Origin: Luzula sylvatica
Taxonomy: Eukaryota; Streptophyta; Magnoliopsida; Poales; Juncaceae
Length of the DNA stretch: 64,000 nucleotides
Assembly (NCBI GenBank): GCA_946800325.1
Contig: OX326961.1
Location: 10,270,655-10,334,654 of the forward strand
Reading direction: 5' to 3'
Position numbers and translations under genes: made by a program. Within the stretch, counting starts at the first letter, position 1. Every line of letters begins with the position of its first letter. This document shows positions 42,173-54,813 of this stretch, piece after piece. The notes beneath the pieces are model-generated. The model was not told where the DNA came from and did no database searches. It worked only from the letters and a program-made list of their open reading frames with translations.

Positions 42173-42809
42173 AATAGGGAACAAATTGTAGACAAAAAGA
42201 GCCCTAGCATTTCATTGAGGTAATTAATTTTGACAAGTTAGTAATATATATTCTTATCTATTGTGGTTTAAATACTATCATTTAAAAAGTTGTATTATTA
42301 TATTCATTGAGGTAACTAATTTTGAATATCTAACATTTCACACGTACATAATTTCATTCTTTTGACACATGCATTAACACACTACAGTAAATTCCACAAT
42401 CACCTGCCATTATAGATACACAATTTGTTGTCGAACATAATACACATGTCAATTTTTTCAATAAGGTTCTTGTAAATTATCCTTAGAATTTTTTATAAAA
42501 TAATCTGAAAATAATCTTAAAAAATCTGGAACAATAATTTAATAAATTCTTCAAATTCTGAATAAATTTTTAAAATTTATGAACAATATTTCATTAGAAT
42601 TGTTCACAAACTAATAAAAAGAATGTGAAATTTTCATATTTAAATAGTGCATGTATATATATGAAATAATTTCAATTAAACATGGAAATAATTTTCATAT
42701 TTGAATTGTACAGAAAACATTCCAAGAAAACATAATAAAAAAAAATGTCGTGAAAAAGAAATTCATGATAAACACAATGAAAAATATGTTAAAAGATGTG
42801 ATTATTTTT

Positions 42810-43044
42810 TATTTATTTTTTATTTTTTTATTTTTTTTTGAGTAAATTCGGAGAGGGCTCAAAGTCCCACTTCCAAACACAATCTCCTTTTTTTTTATTT
42901 TTTTTATTACAAACCCGTAGGCCACATACTCTATTCACTCATTTAACATTTAATCTATAATCCAGTGTCCCCGTCGGGAATCGAACCCCACACCTCTTGC
43001 TCCCTAGTCAAGAGGTGTGACCAACTAGGCTAACTCTAGTTGGC
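42810..43044 (-). mobile_element. tRNA-derived SINE (about 235 bp)
   Basis: Minus strand: box A-like TTAGCCTAGTTGGTCAC, box B GGGTTCGATTCCC, a body of about 170 bp and an A-rich tail. Exact 16-bp target duplication AGATGTGATTATTTTT (42794-42809 and 43045-43060). The 3' body differs from the SINE at 30824, so it is another family or subfamily. Confidence 0.92.
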
Positions 43045-43295
43045 AGATGTGATTATTTTTACAAAAGTATTTTTCTAAACTTTTTGTATCACTATATATA
43101 TTTTTATGCCAGACTGTCCTAAAATATCAAATATTCACCCAAATAATCAATTTTGGGTGTTCATCCGGTTGGTTTGGTTCCAATCGGAGCCAACTAAATA
43201 TTTTTGGCTCGATATATTAGTAAAATTTCAGATTTTATGATCAATATATTTCTTAAATTTCAGATTTTAGTTTTCCTAAAATATATAGTTTATGA

Positions 43296-43778
43296 TAGAG
43301 GTGGCAAATCGGGTGGGTCGGGTCATAATCGGGTGGGTATTTTCGGGTTCGGGTCATTTTTATGTTCGGGTTATTTTCGGGTGAAGTTAAGTCGGATCGG
43401 GTCGGGTTGTGTTTGGGTTTTATTTTGGTCGGGTTCTTTTCGGGTTAAATTGTGTGTTCGGGTCAGATTCTTCGGGTTCGGGTTATGTCGGGTTTGAATT
43501 AATTCAGTTGCGGACAAAAATAATAACTAAAATTTCAAATTATACGATTTGATTCAACTAGTAAATTCGGGTTATATTCGGGTCTCGGGTTACTCGGTTT
43601 CGGATCGGGTCGAGTTCGGGTAACATATAAAACATCTACTTTCGGGTTCGGGTTATTTAGTCCCGGGTCGGTCCGAGTCGGGTTGTTTGATTTTCGTAAA
43701 TTTTGTCTAGTCAGGTCGGGTCGGGCTTCAGGTTACTCGGGTCGGTTTTTCGGGTTCGGGTCAACTTTGCCAGCTCTA
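43296..43778. mobile_element. Non-autonomous hAT element, GGGTCGGG family
   Basis: Ends TAGAGGTGGCAAA and TTTGCCAGCTCTA are inverted repeats with one mismatch; exact 8-bp target duplication GTTTATGA (43288-43295 and 43779-43786). Subterminal CGGGTTCGGGT/GGTCGGGT repeats on both sides. The open frames here are repeat artefacts. Confidence 0.9.
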
Positions 43779-45037
43779 GTTTATGATCAATATATTTCTA
43801 AAATTTGGGATTTTCGTTTTCTATGGGAAGACAATTTTTGTGGTAATTTTTTTTCAAAAGAGTATTTATGAATCAATGATATTTTTAGTAAAATTCAAGT
43901 GTATTGTTATTATTTAATACTAGACAATAGAATATTTTACCGAGATAAGAATAAGGAAAATAATGATTAAATACAATAGTGATCTATCGCCTGATTTGAC
44001 ATGTACCAAGAACTGGGTCTAGAAGCAGCACACACCTCTCAGCTATATCTTTTGGCAACTTCTCATATACAAGCTATAGGCATACAAATAAGATCCATTT
44101 TTTTTTTCAGAAATAAAAGTAACAATTATAAAGTCGATAAAATTAATTTTGTAGGATATAGCTTACGTGATAAATATGAATGATATTTGATTGCGACAAA
44201 CATGGTATTTTTCTTATAATATCAAGTTTATCCCTCTGGAACTCTGTTTATTCAAATTAATATCAAAAGTGTTTTTAGAAAGGACTTGTGCATCTATGAA
44301 AATTCCTCTCATACATAACGAGACAAACACTTATGAAAATTCCAATTTATACGTTCTTTGTCAATAAATAAAAATAATATAAATTTTTCTAACCTATATA
44401 CTCAAGATCAACAAAAACCACAAGAAAGTTTCTTAGGGCTTAGGGTCCTTTTCTTGTATAAAATCAATCCTGGGCCGGGCCTATTTTTATTTTCTCTCTT
44501 AAACCCGATCCAGTATCCAATTTATATGATAATGTATAGTTTATATTTTTTTGGAGAGGGCAACATTTGTGTTGCATTTTGCCCTTTAATTTGCATGTTA
44601 ACTAATTAAGTTAAAGTTGGAAGGCTACGGATGTATGCCTAGTTCTCATGCTCCATTCATTAGTATTCCAATATTTGATATATATATTTTTTTAATTCAT
44701 TGTTCCTAGATTTATATTTATTTATATCTGAATTAAGTCATTAATGAATATAAACAAGAATATAATAATTAAGCCCATGGTATAAGATTAGGGGAATTTT
44801 AAAGAAATTCTAATATTTTTTGGATATGGAGAAAAGAATTTTAAAGAATATTACAATAATAATCATGCATGAAACAAAATTTGAAAAATGTCTTTTGCGG
44901 AGAATGAAACTCACTCTTTTCCATTTGGGCGGAGAATCAAAGTCGGTTTTTTATTAGAACTCTAATTAACGATGAAACTGACTATTAATAATAATTAAAT
45001 AAAGACGGAGAATGAAACTTGACCTATTACTTTTATG

Positions 45038-45295
45038 GCAAATTTTCAAATAACCCCCCTAACTTTTCTTGAATTTGTAAAAAAACCTAAAAAACTTCAA
45101 ATATAGGAAATATTTCATGATATTATAATTTTTTTGAATCAAAATAGTCTTCTATTTTCATATTTAAATTTAATAAACATATTTTTTTTGTTATTTATCC
45201 AATTTTTTTATTTAAAATTACAATAAATATTTCTGAACATATACTAATTTAAAAAATATATATATATATATACATCATATACATAATTTTAGGAT
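45038..45295 (+). mobile_element. Truncated relative of the 8799-9808 Mutator-like MITE
   Basis: Starts GGCAAATTTTCAAATAACCC, matching the end of the element at 8799, with the same following CCCCTAACTTTTC and ATTTCATGATATTATAATTT blocks. The other end is absent; a second MITE lies next to it. Confidence 0.6.
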
Positions 45296-45304
45296 AATTT
45301 ATTG

Positions 45305-45499
45305 GGGAGCGGGACTTGTCAAAAGTCAAAACCTTTTGGGCAGAATTTCTCTCCAAATACCACCAACACCGTACGATATAATCATGATAGACATTTCATG
45401 ATCACAACTAACAAAATGTCAATCATGATTATATCGTGCGGCGTAGGTGGTATTTGGAAAGAAATTCGGCCCCAAGGGCTTTGGGCAAGCCCCGCTCCC
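45305..45499. mobile_element. 195-bp foldback MITE
   Basis: GGGAGCGGGACTTGTC at the left and CAAGCCCCGCTCCC at the right start near-complete complementary arms of about 95 bp (ATACCACC...CCGTACGATATAATCATGA against its complement). 9-bp flanks AATTTATTG and AATTTCTTG (one mismatch) suggest Mutator-type insertion. Confidence 0.8.
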
Positions 45500-45679
45500 A
45501 ATTTCTTGTATATCCTCTCAAAAGTTCGAAATATCATATTTATCCCTTCAAAAGTACAATTAACAAATACGTCTTTTTAAAATTGATTGTGTATCAAATT
45601 TATTCATAATTAACGTTTGTGTTAAAGTTAACAAATAACTGGTGAAGTTACACATTTACCCCTTTCCCAATATTTGCTT

Positions 45680-45718
45680 TTCCTCTCACCTCCTCTCCTC
45701 TCCTCTCCTCTCCTCTCT
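45680..45718 (+). repeat. (CTCCT)n microsatellite
   Basis: About seven CTCCT pentamers just before the hAT element. Confidence 0.9.
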
Positions 45719-45730
45719 TATCTTCACCAC

Positions 45731-46525
45731 TAGGGATGTCAATGGGCCGGGTAAAAACCCGAACCCGCGGGTACCCGACCCGAACGGGGCGGGTAATACC
45801 CGAAAAAAATACCCGCGGGTCGGGTAATACCCGAAAAAAAATACCCGCTCCGGGTTCGGGTTCGGGTACGGGCGGAGTACTACCCGCCCCGCGGGTAACC
45901 CGAACCCGTACCCGAAAACTTAAAACCCTAGCATCTACAGCCGCCACACTTCTTCTCAGTTCTCGCTCTTTCTCCTCCTTCTTCTCTCCTTCTCCACCGA
46001 GCCGTGAAGATGAAGACTCTTCTCTCCTTCTCCTACTCCTCTCCTTCTCCACCTTCAACAGTGAGCCGCGACGTCGCCAGACTTCTACTTCTCGTCTCCT
46101 TCGCCACGTCGTCGCGACGTCGACAGCTTCGCCAGCGTCGCCAGCGTCCGTCGCCAGCGTCTCCTTCTTCTCTCCTTCGTCGCGACGTCTCCTTCTTCTC
46201 TCCTTCTTCTCTCCTTCGTCGTCGCGACGTCTCCTTCTTCTCTCCTTCGTCACATCGCCAGCGTCGCTAGTCTCTTCACATCCGTCGCCAGCGCTCTTTC
46301 TCTTCTCGCTCTTTCTCTTTCTCCTCCAGCGCGCGCTCTCTCTCGCTTTCTCCTTTTCGGGTAAAGTGGGTACCCGCGGGTATACCCATTACCCGCGGGT
46401 TCGGGTTCGGGTACAGTTTTTTACCCGCGGGTATTTTGGGTTCGGGTTCGGGTAATACCCGAAATTTCGGGTTCGGGTAATGGGGAAGACCTACCCGGCC
46501 CCGACCCGCCCCGTTGACATCCCTA
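45731..46525. mobile_element. hAT element carrying a CT-rich gene-leader-like insert
   Basis: Ends TAGGGATGTCAATGGG and CCGTTGACATCCCTA with exact 8-bp target duplication TTCACCAC (45723-45730 and 46526-46533). ACCCGCGGGT and GGGTTCGGG words fill both subterminal regions. The centre (about 45925-46365) is unrelated: CT-rich with tandem CTCCTTCTTCTCTCCTTCGT units and CGTCGCGACGTC, resembling a gene 5' UTR. Possible captured gene sequence. Confidence 0.9.
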
Positions 46526-46533
46526 TTCACCAC

Positions 46534-46960
46534 GCCATGTGCACCTCTTCTTTCAACATTTTTTCTCCACCTTGAAGCTAGCTCAGCCCTCAAATCGACT
46601 CGTTGTTCTTCTTACTTAGCTTCTTTTTACCTTGATTTTCTCTATAATCCAATAAGTCTTATCATTTCTAACATCTCTTCTAAATTTCGTATGTGTCCTT
46701 GATTTGTTCTTTCTTGTTTGTTGAGTTAATTTTTTGGGACATATTTATATCTCTAACAAATGATTGAAGAATGCAAAAAAACATGCTCGATGAAGAATTT
46801 CTGAATTTCTGAATTGTAGATGTATGAATTAGCTTTAGTCTCAATTAGTCATGAATTATGCAACACTTAATAAACCAACTCTGACATTCAACAATCCAAT
46901 ATTATATAAAGAGAATAGAATAATTCAGGATTGAAGGGTTTAATTTGAATATTTTTTCTT
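46534..46960. other. Unassigned DNA between hAT element and satellite
   Basis: No gene supported; mildly CT-rich at first, then AT-rich. A polyadenylation-like end of the CT-rich segment is not evident. Confidence 0.4.
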
Positions 46961-46962
46961 AA

Positions 46963-49900
46963 ATTACGGAGCATTTTGAGTAAGACAAGAAAATTGAGTA
47001 TTTTGCTTGAGTGACACTTCAATTTTAAATTTTTTTACAAAAATATCTTAATTGAATCTTTTGAAGGTGTTAGACTTCGGTTCTAGCATTTTCTGGAAAT
47101 ATTTTAAAATATTGAAATGTGTGTGTGTTACTATTCAATTACGGAGTATTTTGAGTACGACATGAAAAATTGAGTATTTTGCTTGTATTACACCTCAATT
47201 TTAAGATATTTTTAAAAAATATCATAATTGAATTTTTGGAATGTGTTAGACTTCAATTTTTGCATTTTTGAGAACTTTTTGAAAAAATTGAAATTTGTGT
47301 GTGTTGGTCTTCAATTACGGAGTATTTTGAGTAAGACATGAAAATTGAGTATTTTGATTGCGTGACACTTTAATTTTAAAAAATTAAAAAAATATATCTT
47401 AATTGAATCTTTTGAAGGTGTTAGACTTCAGTTCTAGCATTTTCTGGAAATATTTAAAAAAATTGAAATTTGTGTGTGTCACTCTTCAATTACGGAGTAT
47501 TTTGATGACGACATGAAAATTGAGTATTTTGCGTGTGTTACACTTCAATTTTAAGATATTTTTAAAAAATATCATAATTGAATTTTTGGAATGTGTTAGA
47601 CTTCAATTTTTGTATTTTTGAGAACTTTTTGAAAAAATTGAAATTTGTGTGTGTTAGTCTTCAATTACAGAGTATTTTGAGTAAGACATGAAAATTGAGT
47701 ATTTTGCTTGTGTGACACTTCAATTTTAAAAAATTAAAAACAAATATCTTAATTGAATCTTTTGAAGGTGTTAGACTTCGGTTTTTGCATTTTCAATAAA
47801 TATTTAAAATATTGAAATTTATGTGTGTTAGTCTTCTATTACGGAGTATTTTGAGTACGACATGGAAATTTAGTATTTTGCTTGTGTTACACTTCAATTT
47901 TAACATTTTTCTTAAAATGTAATAATTGAATTTTTTGAAGGTGTTAGACTTCTGTTTGTGCATTTTTTTTTAAATTTCGAAAAATTGAAATTTGTTTGTG
48001 TCGTTAGTCTTCAATTACGGAGTATTTTTAGTATGACATGAAAATTGAGTAGTTTGCTTGTGTAACACTTAAATTTTAACATTTTTAAATAAAATATCTT
48101 AATTGACTTTTTTGAAGGTGTTAGACTTCGGTTTTACCATTTTTCAGAAATTTTTGAAAAATTGAAATTTGTGTGCATTAGTCTTCAATTACGGAGTATT
48201 TTGAGTACGATATGAAAAATGAGTATTCTGCTTGCGTGACACTTCAATTTTAAAAAAAATTTAAAAAATATCTTAATTGAATCTTTTGAAGGTGTTAGCC
48301 TTTGGTTCTAGCATTTTCTTGAAATATTTTAAAAAATTAAAATTTGTGTGTGGTACTCTTTAATTACGGCGTATTTTGAGTACAAAATGAAAATTAAGTA
48401 TTTTGCTTGTATTACACCTCAATTTTAATATATTTTTAAAAAATATCATAATTGAATTTTCGGAAGTTGTTAGACTTCTGTTTTTGCATTTTTAAGAACT
48501 TTTTGAACAAATTGAAATTTGTGTGTATTAGTCTTCAATTACGGTTTATTTTGAGTAGGACATGAAAATTGAGTATTTTGCTTGTGTGACACTTCAATTT
48601 TAAAAAATTAAAAAAAAAATCTTAATTGAATCTTTTGAAGGTGCTAGACTTCGGTTTTTGCATTTTCAAGAAATATTTAAAATATTGAAATTTGTATGTG
48701 TTAGTCTTCAATTACGGAGTATTTTGAGGACGACATGAAAATTGAGTATTTTGCTTGTGTTACACTTAGGGGTGTCAACGGTTCGGATCCGGTTCGGATA
48801 GTGGTCATACCAGATCCATATCCATATTGTCGGATCCGGATACGGTTCGGATAATAAACGGATACGGATACGGTTCGGATATTGTCGGATACGGATACGG
48901 ATATGGTTCTGTTTCGGATATTAAAACGGATATTATGTTATCATAACGTAACTTACTTTTTAGCTATAAATATATATAATTTGTGACATGAACGATAAAT
49001 ATGATTATATTTAAACATAATTTTACGATTGTGAGTTAAATCATTTACAAATCATTAATTTGTATATGATTTTTCAACTAATATCAAATATAATACATAA
49101 AAATAATATATAATATGAGTATCCGGATCCGATTTCGGATACTCGAATCTAGTTTCGAGTATCCGGATCCTAAAAATACCCGGATCCGGAACACGGATCC
49201 GGTTCCCGCACCAAAACCGAATATCGAATCCGGTTCCGGATCTTAAAATTAGCAACCAGATCCATATCCGGATCCACTCGGATTCGGATATTTTTTTCGA
49301 ATCCGGATATTTTTTCGGATACGGTTCGGGTCGGTTCGGGCAATATCCACACCATTGACATCCCTAGTTACACTTCAATTTTTGTATTTTTGAGAACTTT
49401 TTGAAAAAATTGAAATTTGTGTGTGTTAGTCTTCAATTACAGAGTATTTTGAGTAAGACATGAAAATTGAGTATTCTGCTTGCATGTCACTTCAATTTTA
49501 AAAAATTAAAAAAATATATCTTAATTGAATCTTTTGAAGGTGTTAGACTTCGGTTCTAGCATTTTCTGGAAATATTAAAAAAATTGAAATTTGTGTGAGT
49601 TACTCTTCAATTATGGAGTATTTTGAGTACGACATGAAAATTGAGTATTTTGCTTGTATTACAATTTACACCTCAATTTTAAGATATTTTTAAAAATATC
49701 ATAATTGAATTTTTGGAAGGTGTTAGACTTCTGTTTTTGCATATTTTAAAAATAATTTGAAAAAATTGAAATTTGTGTGTATTAGTCTTCAATTACGGTG
49801 TATTTTGAGTAGGACATGAAAATTGAGTTTTTTGCTTGTGTGATACTTCAATTTTAAAAAATTAAAAAAATATATCTTAGTTAAATCTTTTGAAGGTGTT

Positions 49901-50605
49901 AGACTTCGGTTTTTGCATTTTCAAGAAATATTTAAAATATTGAAATTTGTGTGTGTTAGTCTTCAATTACGGAGTATTTTGAGTAGGACATGAAAATTGA
50001 GTATTTTCCTTGTGTTACACTTCAATTTTAACATTTTTTTAAAAATGTCATAATTGAATTTTTTTGAAAGTGTTAAACTTCTGTTTGTGCATTTTTTTTA
50101 AAAATTCGAAAAAATTGAAATTTTATCTGTGTCGTTAGTCTTCAATTACGGAGTATTTTTAGTATGACATGAAAATTGAGTATTTTCCTTGTGTAACACT
50201 TAAATTTTAACATTTTTAACTAAAATATCTTAATTGACTTTTTTGAAGGTGTTAGGACTTCAATTTTAGCATTTTTCAGAAAATTTTGAAAATTTTGAAA
50301 TTTGTGCGCGTTAGTCTTCAATTACGGAGTATTTTAAGTACGACATGAAAATTGAGTATTTTGCTTGTATTACAACTCAATTTTAAGATATTTTTAAAAA
50401 ATATCATAATTGAATTTTTGGAAGGTGTTAGACTTCTGTTTTTGCATTTTTAAGAACTTTTTGAAAAAATTAAAATTTGTGTGTATTAGTCTTCATTTAC
50501 GGTGTATTTTTAGTAGGACATGAAAATTGAGTATTTTGTTTGTGTGACACTTCAATTTAAAAAAATTAAAAACAAATATCTTAATTGAATCTTTTGAAGG
50601 TGGAG
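46963..50605. repeat. 176-bp satellite array, about 17 units
   Basis: The landmark ATTACGGAGTATTTTGAGTA recurs at 46963, 47138, 47314 and onwards, every 175-176 bp, to about 50335, with CTTCAATTTTAA, TTGAAGGTGTTAGACTTC and GAAATTTGTGTGTGTTAGTC in each unit. Units alternate in detail (GAGTACGACATG and GAGTAAGACATG types), suggesting an approximately 350-bp higher-order unit. AT-rich, no coding. A 600-bp hAT element splits the array. Confidence 0.92.
48767..49366. mobile_element. Non-autonomous hAT element in the satellite, GGATCCGG family
   Basis: Ends TAGGGGTGTCAACGG and CCATTGACATCCCTA, exact 8-bp target duplication GTTACACT (48759-48766 and 49367-49374). Subterminal CGGATCCGGATACGG and TTCGGATA repeats. 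Same family as 59613-60275 (shared start through GGATAGTGGTCATACCAGAT). Confidence 0.92.
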
Positions 50606-50816
50606 TCTTGAGTGTGTTGTGTGTGTGTATGGGACTTCATATCTTTTGATTCAGACACAATTGCATGTGAACCCAAAAATATTGAAATATCATAAATGCC
50701 CTGGCAATTGAAAATGGCATGAATGTTTCTGAAAATGAAAAATCATCTTGTATGTCCTGCAAAACTGAAATATCTTCCATATTCCTCTCCGTACTATTTC
50801 AACTTTTTAATAAATT

Positions 50817-51240
50817 ATGGACTATGTTACGCAGATACTTAAAAAATGCAGAAGTATCCTGAAGATACGGATATCCGATACGGATACGATACGGCTCGGA
50901 TCCGATACAGATATGATACGGCTCGGATACGTATCGGATACGCCACGTGACGTATCCCATTATTTTAATATTTATTTTTACTTCATTATTTCGGCCCATT
51001 ATATATTTTGGCTCATAATATTTTTAAATAAATTATATAGGATACTTATAGGATACTTATAAATTAGTTATATGATACTTCTAGAATAAATTTATGATAT
51101 TATTTTTTATTTATTATATAATATAAATATATTAAAATAATAACTATATAGTCGTATTCGTATCCGTGATTTTTTGAAAATTGTCGTATGATCGTATCGC
51201 CGTATCCGTATCATATCGGATACGATATCCGTATTACGCT
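50817..51240. mobile_element. GATACGGATAC-rich non-autonomous element
   Basis: Begins near CTATGTTACGCAGATAC and ends near CCGTATTACGC, imperfect inverted ends; interior filled with CGGATACGATACGG and CGTATCCGTATC. Related to 41788-42172. No clear target duplication. Confidence 0.45.
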
Positions 51241-51249
51241 TTGTGCTCG

Positions 51250-53280
51250 GGTTCTACTTCTAAAAAAATAAATATTAATATTAAAAATAGGAATTTTATC
51301 TGTCCCCAGATTTCAACACAACACCGTATGTATCGTAATTAACATGTTAATTAACACGGTAATTAAGTAGTGACACATTATTAATATTTTTGTAATATGA
51401 ATCCGAAATTGTTTCGCATATATTAATATTAATTATATGAGCGTCTATCATAAATCCATTTTACCAAAATGATATTTTCGGTAGACAAATATTTATTGAA
51501 AATTAGAAATTGTACGTCTCCATTCAAATTAATGATTGGACTATTCATTAATTATGTCTCTCAGTTTTAACTCCTTTCTATGCTATATATACTAAAATTG
51601 AATTGAATCCTAATCCTAATTTAATTATGATCTTTTTTTGAACTATACTACAAGAAAGAATGAATATGTATTACTTACTATTTTTGCCTCTTCATTTAAT
51701 GTACCCTTTTTCCCACATCCTACTCTCTCTTCTCTCATGCGTCGGCTTGATATCTCCTGCCGCCTCCATCTCACCCAGTCCATCTCGCCTTCCTCTGTCA
51801 CCGGTCGCCTTCTTGTAATTGGTGCCTCCTCGTCTTTTTTCATCTTTAGTTTCTATCATTTCAATCTCAAATATATCTTGTATTTTTTTTTTCCTGTCTC
51901 GATTGACTATTATTATTTCAAAACCAACCAGTTTCTCCTCTTCCTCTTTCTATCTGACAGAGAAAGGAACTCACAACCAATTTTTAGCTTAAAATGAGCT
52001 GTTAAATGAGAATTTGGAGTCGGTTAATTCAGTTTCATGCATGTCAACTTCACTTGAAATTTCTTTTGTTTCATCGGAGCCAAGTAGTAAAGTACCATAA
52101 AACAATTTTTTAGAAGATTTGTTTTACGAGGATTCTATTTTGTATTGAAGATTACGAAAGTTTATTGTTACGGAAACCAACTCATTTATATTCATTTTGA
52201 ATTGGTACGGTGCCACTTCAGTCCATCACACAATAAACATATTGAGTTATTCTTCCGTACACCCAAAATTTCACCAACTTTTTTGATGGATTTAATCCTC
52301 ACCGTACATTCATTGAAGGGTAATTTGGGAAGTCTTTTCTAACAGGTAAATTAGAGAGATAAAATATCATGATATCAAATCTTGAAAACTTCACATCATT
52401 AAATACATTTATTGTGATAATTTCAAGAAAAAAAAGTGTATCATGTTTCTATGATTAACAAGTGAAAGTATGCATATAAATATTTTTCACAAACTTCATT
52501 GTATATAAGCATGTAAATATTATAACGTACGTCGAGTACAAATCAGAGGTAAGTAAAGTATTTGTATAAGTCTTTATCGTTAAAAAAAAACATATTATTT
52601 TTCTGACAAACTACTTTTTTAGTTTATATTTTTTAAAGAAAAAATAATGGTCATAAATAAGATTTCTTGTAGCCTCATTTGTCGAAATGAATTTTGTTTT
52701 TAAAACATGAAATCAAATGTTTGTGTTAATAAGAATGTGGATATAGCATGTGATACGATAGATATGGCGGTATCACAGTTTTAAAAAAATCACGAACACG
52801 AATACGACTACATAATTATTATTTAATATATTTATATTTATATAATTAAAAAATAATAATATATTAAAATAAAATATCATGACAAAAAATAAAATCAACC
52901 AGACAATACAAGTATTACAAAATTATTCTAAACTTAATGCAAAAGTATTTCAGAAGTATCTTGTATAATTTATTTAAAAACATTACGTGCCAAAATGTAC
53001 AAGGGTTTGAAGTATCATAAATTTAAGGGATCTACATAGTTTCGGGAAATATAATTTATCTAGTTCAAATAATTATAATTATAATAGAATTATTAAAAAT
53101 CATATAAAAAAGTATATTGACACCAATAAACTATTTATTTGCACTTAAAATTGAATAAAAATATAAAAGTGTAAAGCTCAAGCCTCAAACATCATATTAT
53201 AGGAAATACACCAGAATATAAATAGCATGAATTATATCTAAGTGCATCAAATAACATAAAAACAAATAATATTGTAAATT
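51250..53280. other. AT-rich intergenic DNA
   Basis: No gene supported. The frame at 51638-51997 is serine-rich and CT-driven without a domain. A GATACGATAGATATGGCGGT-type fragment near 52750-52815 may be another remnant of the GATACG family. Confidence 0.45.
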
Positions 53281-53284
53281 TTAT

Positions 53285-53680
53285 AATCTAAAAGTACGCA
53301 AAGATTCTTCTTTAAAAAAAACTATACACAATGATTAAATTACACAAAGATTCTTCTTTAAATAGCATGAATGAATTCTATCTAAGTGCATCAAATAGCA
53401 TGAATTGTATCTAAGTACATCTGATTGCATGAATTGTGAACTTTATAATCTAAAAGTACACAAAGATTCTTCTTTAAAAAAAACTATACACAATGATTAA
53501 ATTACACAAAGATTCTTCTTTAAATAGCATGAATGAATTCTATCTAAGTGCATCAAATAGCATGAATTGTATCTAAGTACATCTGATTGCATGAATTGTG
53601 AACTTTATAATCTAAAAGTACACAAAGATTCTTCTTTAAAAAAAACTATACACAATGAATAAATTACAACTATTTAGTAC
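53285..53680. repeat. 162-bp tandem repeat, about 2.4 units
   Basis: AAAGTACNCAAAGATTCTTC starts units at 53292, 53454 and 53616 (period 162 bp). Units are almost identical, so the duplication is young. Inside each unit, CACAAAGATTCTTCTTTAAA occurs twice. Confidence 0.9.
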
Positions 53681-54075
53681 CTGAAATTGGCAACAACAAC
53701 AAAAATATAATAAGCATCAATATTCGTAATTCAAGTAAATTCATATTTGTTAATATCGATTAAGAAAATATCAAAATTGCTTATTGAATCCTAAAAAGCC
53801 AGACATACCAAAAAGAAAAAGAAAAAACAGGTATACACTACAACATAAAAATCTAATAATACCTCATAAAGTATCGTAAAATGAGGACAATTAAGAAGTA
53901 CATCCAATTGTAACAGAAATAATCTTAAATTGCTACTAAGAATCTAAGAATGTCGATTGATTTGGTAGCTCGTTCACATTTTTTTCTGTTAGATTTTACT
54001 CTTTCCAACATTCTGGAAATCTACTGGGAAAAATTGTTGAATTAAGAAATACAATTTGAAAAAGGAAGTTGTAAG

Positions 54076-54805
54076 CAGGCCCGGTCCCAGGTATAGGCTC
54101 ACGAAGCCCAGGCTTCGGGGTCCATATACTGAGGGGGTCCATATACATATATGTTACCTATATTATGTACTAGTAAGAGAAAACCAATGCAAATAAGATA
54201 AAATCAATAACTATCGGTAAATATTTTAAAGTTTTATAAGCCCACAACCACTCGGCCCAATTTCTTTATTTTCCCCTCACGTGTACTCTCTCCCATCTCT
54301 CTTTTTCCCTCCCAGGTGCTCTTTCTTCCTTCTCTTTTTTTAGCTGTGATTTATTTGGAAGGAATTGACTCCCTAGCTCTTTCTCGCTAAATAAGAAATG
54401 GCCCTTTTATGATGTTCCTTGACTGGAGCTCGCATTTCTCTGTTGGCAAACGTGTTCTCCCTATTCTGTCTATCGATACAGTAACAGGGGACTGCTGCTG
54501 ACTACTGTGTTGCAGAAAGTTCGCAATTTGTTTTTTCTGCTGCAGAAATTATTTATTGATTCTCAAAATAAGGTATGTTAATCTCGATATTCCTTGTAGT
54601 GTGCTGATTTTAGTGTGTTAATTTAAGTTTTTGATCTCAATACCATTTTAATGTGTTAATTTGAATTTGTTGATCTCGATATTTATTTTGGTGTGATAAT
54701 TTTGTTCGAAAAAATCGAGATAGAATTAGTTCGAACAAATTAATTGGATAGGAGGACCTTTTTCAAACTAGGCTTCGGGTACCCAAAAACCTGGGACCGG
54801 GCCTG
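54076..54805. mobile_element. hAT element (730 bp) with CAGGCCCGGTCCCAGG ends
   Basis: CAGGCCCGGTCCCAGG at the left and CCTGGGACCGGGCCTG at the right are perfect 16-bp inverted repeats; exact 8-bp target duplication GTTGTAAG (54068-54075 and 54806-54813). The second-tier repeat AGGCTTCGGGGT / AGGCTTCGGGTA is also inverted at the two ends. The interior has CT-rich leader-like sequence but no transposase frame. Confidence 0.93.
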
Positions 54806-54813
54806 GTTGTAAG

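Noticed and set aside
42810..43044. tRNA gene (A and B boxes present)
   Set aside because: No cloverleaf beyond the boxes, a long non-tRNA body, poly(A) and 16-bp target duplications: a SINE.
43204..43497. 97-codon ORF rich in G, S, R, V
   Set aside because: Made by GGGTTCGGGT subterminal repeats of the hAT element at 43296.
45648..46593. Arg/Glu-rich and Ser-rich ORFs of 105-239 codons on both strands
   Set aside because: Both strands of a hAT element with CT-rich and CCCGGGT repeats; no consistent frame or domain.
51638..51997. 119-codon ORF with a TATA-like upstream region
   Set aside because: CT-rich leader-like sequence, Ser/Phe composition explained by base content; no domain and no splice support.
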